Shown piece after piece: positions 63,201-64,000 of a stretch of DNA of 64,000 nucleotides. This stretch comes from Diploscapter coronatus. Taxonomy: Eukaryota > Nematoda > Chromadorea > Rhabditida > Rhabditidae. The position numbers were made by a program, and so were the translations under genes. Position 1 is the first letter of the stretch; each line of letters starts with the position of its first letter. The stretch covers positions 1,488,001-1,552,000 of the forward strand of contig OZ038422.1 of NCBI GenBank assembly GCA_964036155.1, written 5' to 3'. Below the pieces are notes generated by a model. The model saw nothing but the letters and a program-made list of their open reading frames with translations, ran no database searches and had not been told where the DNA came from.

Positions 63201-64000
63201 TATGCTCTGACTTATTCAGTAAAATACTTTCTACTCCAAAAATGCTATTTTATGTCTCATATTTTTGCATTTAAATTTAAATATACCATGACAAAAATCG
63301 GCTTCCTGTTGATCGAACACAGCAATCATCATTGTAGAAAGTCGGTCTTCGTCCGCAAATTCCGTAAAATACTCCAAGAAAGAAACATAACGCCAATAGA
63401 ACGAATATAGCGGTTATTCCCAGAGAAACGTACCAGCTAAAATAATCTAATTATACAAGTTAAAAATCGATCATCTTTAGTTCATATGCTATATTTTACG
63501 TGATTATAATTAATTTCTTATATAATGATACAAAAATCCTTAGTTTATGTTATATTGGGATCAGGAATGTCCACAGGTAAGGAGTATAGGTACGAAGTTG
63601 TTCTTTAAATATGAAAAAAACAGATAACAGGTACAATTTTCGATACTTGTGGTCATCGTTGATTAGTGTTATTAGGTTTAAATTATATCTAAGTGTACCT
63701 ATATTGCATGTATTTTCTGATTTGGCCCTTATCATCGCTGGCCAGGGAGACGTATTTGTACAGCGGATCGAAATTGACCTGCCGAATCTGCGTCGATATT
63801 GTCTCCGCCACCACAAACAAGTCGTCGCTTATCATCTTCATCGTATTTTGCGCGGCTTGAATATCTCATCTTTAGGAAAATGTAGTAGTAAAAGTCATAT
63901 TTTGAATGGTTTAGTTGAATTTTCGGAAAATATATTTTTAAATTCTCTCACAATAAACTCGTTTATCGATTTCCTGCTGAATAATTTCCTCCATCAGCGT
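60265..64000 (-). CDS. prominin-like pentaspan membrane glycoprotein (5' end outside window)
   Basis: Twelve exons in the window: 64000-63952 (partial), 63864-63699, 63436-63287, 63116-62981, 62268-62015, 61906-61819, 61664-61459, 61208-61043, 60984-60895, 60814-60705, 60660-60571, 60316-60265. Order of parts: an extracellular helical segment (MKMISDDLFVVAETIS), a membrane helix (WYVSLGITAIFVLLALCFFLGV) followed by YGICGRRP, another helix (GIWLSVVLFFCLSLCTVLLLFF) then NLVCQPL, a large extracellular loop with IIRACQRNETFYE and long helices, SKTVDPLNGAW, and the last helix with MLISLLCLAPIVLIS. The Cys placement, ICG and CxPL elements and the VDPLNGxW motif before the last helix fit prominins, which organise cholesterol-rich membrane protrusions. 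The short cytoplasmic tail is Tyr-rich (YMNYSYRDDYNRTYR). Introns carry a hairpin and repeat elements. Confidence 0.8.
61238..61439. repeat. CCTAGGG-ended element, copy 2 (family B) in prominin intron
   Basis: Ends read CAGACCTAGGGAGG and CTTCCCTAAGTCTG. The interior ATAAACTATAGGGGGTAGAT is shared with 27157-27348. Confidence 0.75.
61712..61800. repeat. hairpin element, copy 2 (family C) in prominin intron
   Basis: GGGCGTGACCTTTCTCTCCC pairs with GGCGAGAAAGAACTGGACACGTCC. It is the reverse-oriented relative of the 29118-29190 element. Confidence 0.65.
62534..62731 (+). CDS. possible small secreted protein, antisense in prominin intron (doubtful)
   Basis: A 65-codon frame on the plus strand begins with a hydrophobic signal-like segment (FFFACIYLFVLAQTVYC) and continues charged (KTREEAKERVKEL). 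It overlaps the duplicated block above, and a decayed second copy near 62905 reads CVYAFDCKTKEGA in a comparable position. No known family. It may be chance, because the same DNA is explained as a copied prominin exon end. Confidence 0.2.
   Translation: MFIKLKYPFFFACIYLFVLAQTVYCKTREEAKERVKELKGLTDVTPEFILLIIHINDKSGNLYNK
62610..63005. repeat. direct partial duplication around a prominin splice donor
   Basis: Block 62610-62690 and block 62945-63005 share GTGTCAAAG, GGGCTTACCGAC and TGACG elements. On the minus strand both read a coding-like end followed by the donor TCGGTAAGCCC. The second block is the real end of the exon 63116-62981; the first is an intronic copy. Confidence 0.65.
62732..62815. 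repeat. CGAAATAG-family hairpin in prominin intron
   Basis: GTAACCACTTCGAGTTAAATAGTATG pairs with GTGCTATTTCGCAAAGGTGGCTAC. It lies between the two duplicated blocks. Confidence 0.65.

Overview
This window is animal genomic DNA, almost certainly from a nematode. The strongest evidence is a nine-exon cuticlin: a ZP domain followed by a furin-type RGKR site and a C-terminal membrane segment, the layout of nematode cuticlins. Introns are numerous, many only 35-60 nt long, and end in TTTTAG, ATTTAG or TTTCAG. Several genes have a splice-acceptor-like AG a few bases before the ATG, which suggests spliced-leader trans-splicing. The species cannot be fixed from the sequence. All gene models were built by hand by joining exons whose reading phase and protein similarity agree.

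Layout. 1-6.6 kb: a minus-strand gene joining two tandem beta-grasp-like repeats, a stonustoxin-type (SNTX, MACPF/perforin-like) module, Cys-rich segments and an AIG1-like GTPase. 8.6-9.5 kb: an internally deleted Tc1/mariner element with perfect 27-bp ends. 9.6-12.9 kb: a divergent 14-exon Hsp70 (minus) without EEVD. 15.6-17.0 kb: a small three-exon prepropeptide (+) with a predicted disulphide-closed peptide. 20.5-23.6 kb: the cuticlin (+), with an apparent GC-AG first intron. 27.9-30.9 kb: an LRR-Ig-FN3-like membrane receptor (+). 31.4-32.6 kb: calumenin (minus). 34.4-50.6 kb: type II phosphatidylinositol 4-kinase (minus), whose 13.1-kb intron contains a complete 29-exon rootletin-like gene on the other strand (39.9-49.0 kb). 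51.7-55.2 kb: a SMYD-type MYND/SET protein (+). 55.9-59.4 kb: a SEK-1/MKK3/6-type MAP kinase kinase (+) with one apparent frameshift. 60.3-64.0 kb: a prominin (minus) whose 5' end lies outside the window.

The genes do not form one pathway. They cover cuticle (cuticlin), cilium and membrane protrusions (rootletin, prominin), ER calcium handling (calumenin), phosphoinositide and stress-kinase signalling (PI4K2, SEK-1-like), neuropeptide signalling, and possible cell-autonomous defence (the SNTX-GTPase fusion). Introns and spacers hold several families of short hairpin elements. The most frequent shares a core like CGAAATAGTATGGG and has at least eleven copies; within each copy the flanking arms pair with each other although arm sequence differs between copies.

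Most worth following up: the beta-grasp/SNTX/GTPase fusion, the cyclic-peptide precursor, the nested antisense rootletin/PI4K2 pair, the co-varying hairpin family, and two apparent lesions (a lost Hsp70 splice acceptor and a MAP2K frameshift) that may be real decay or sequence errors.
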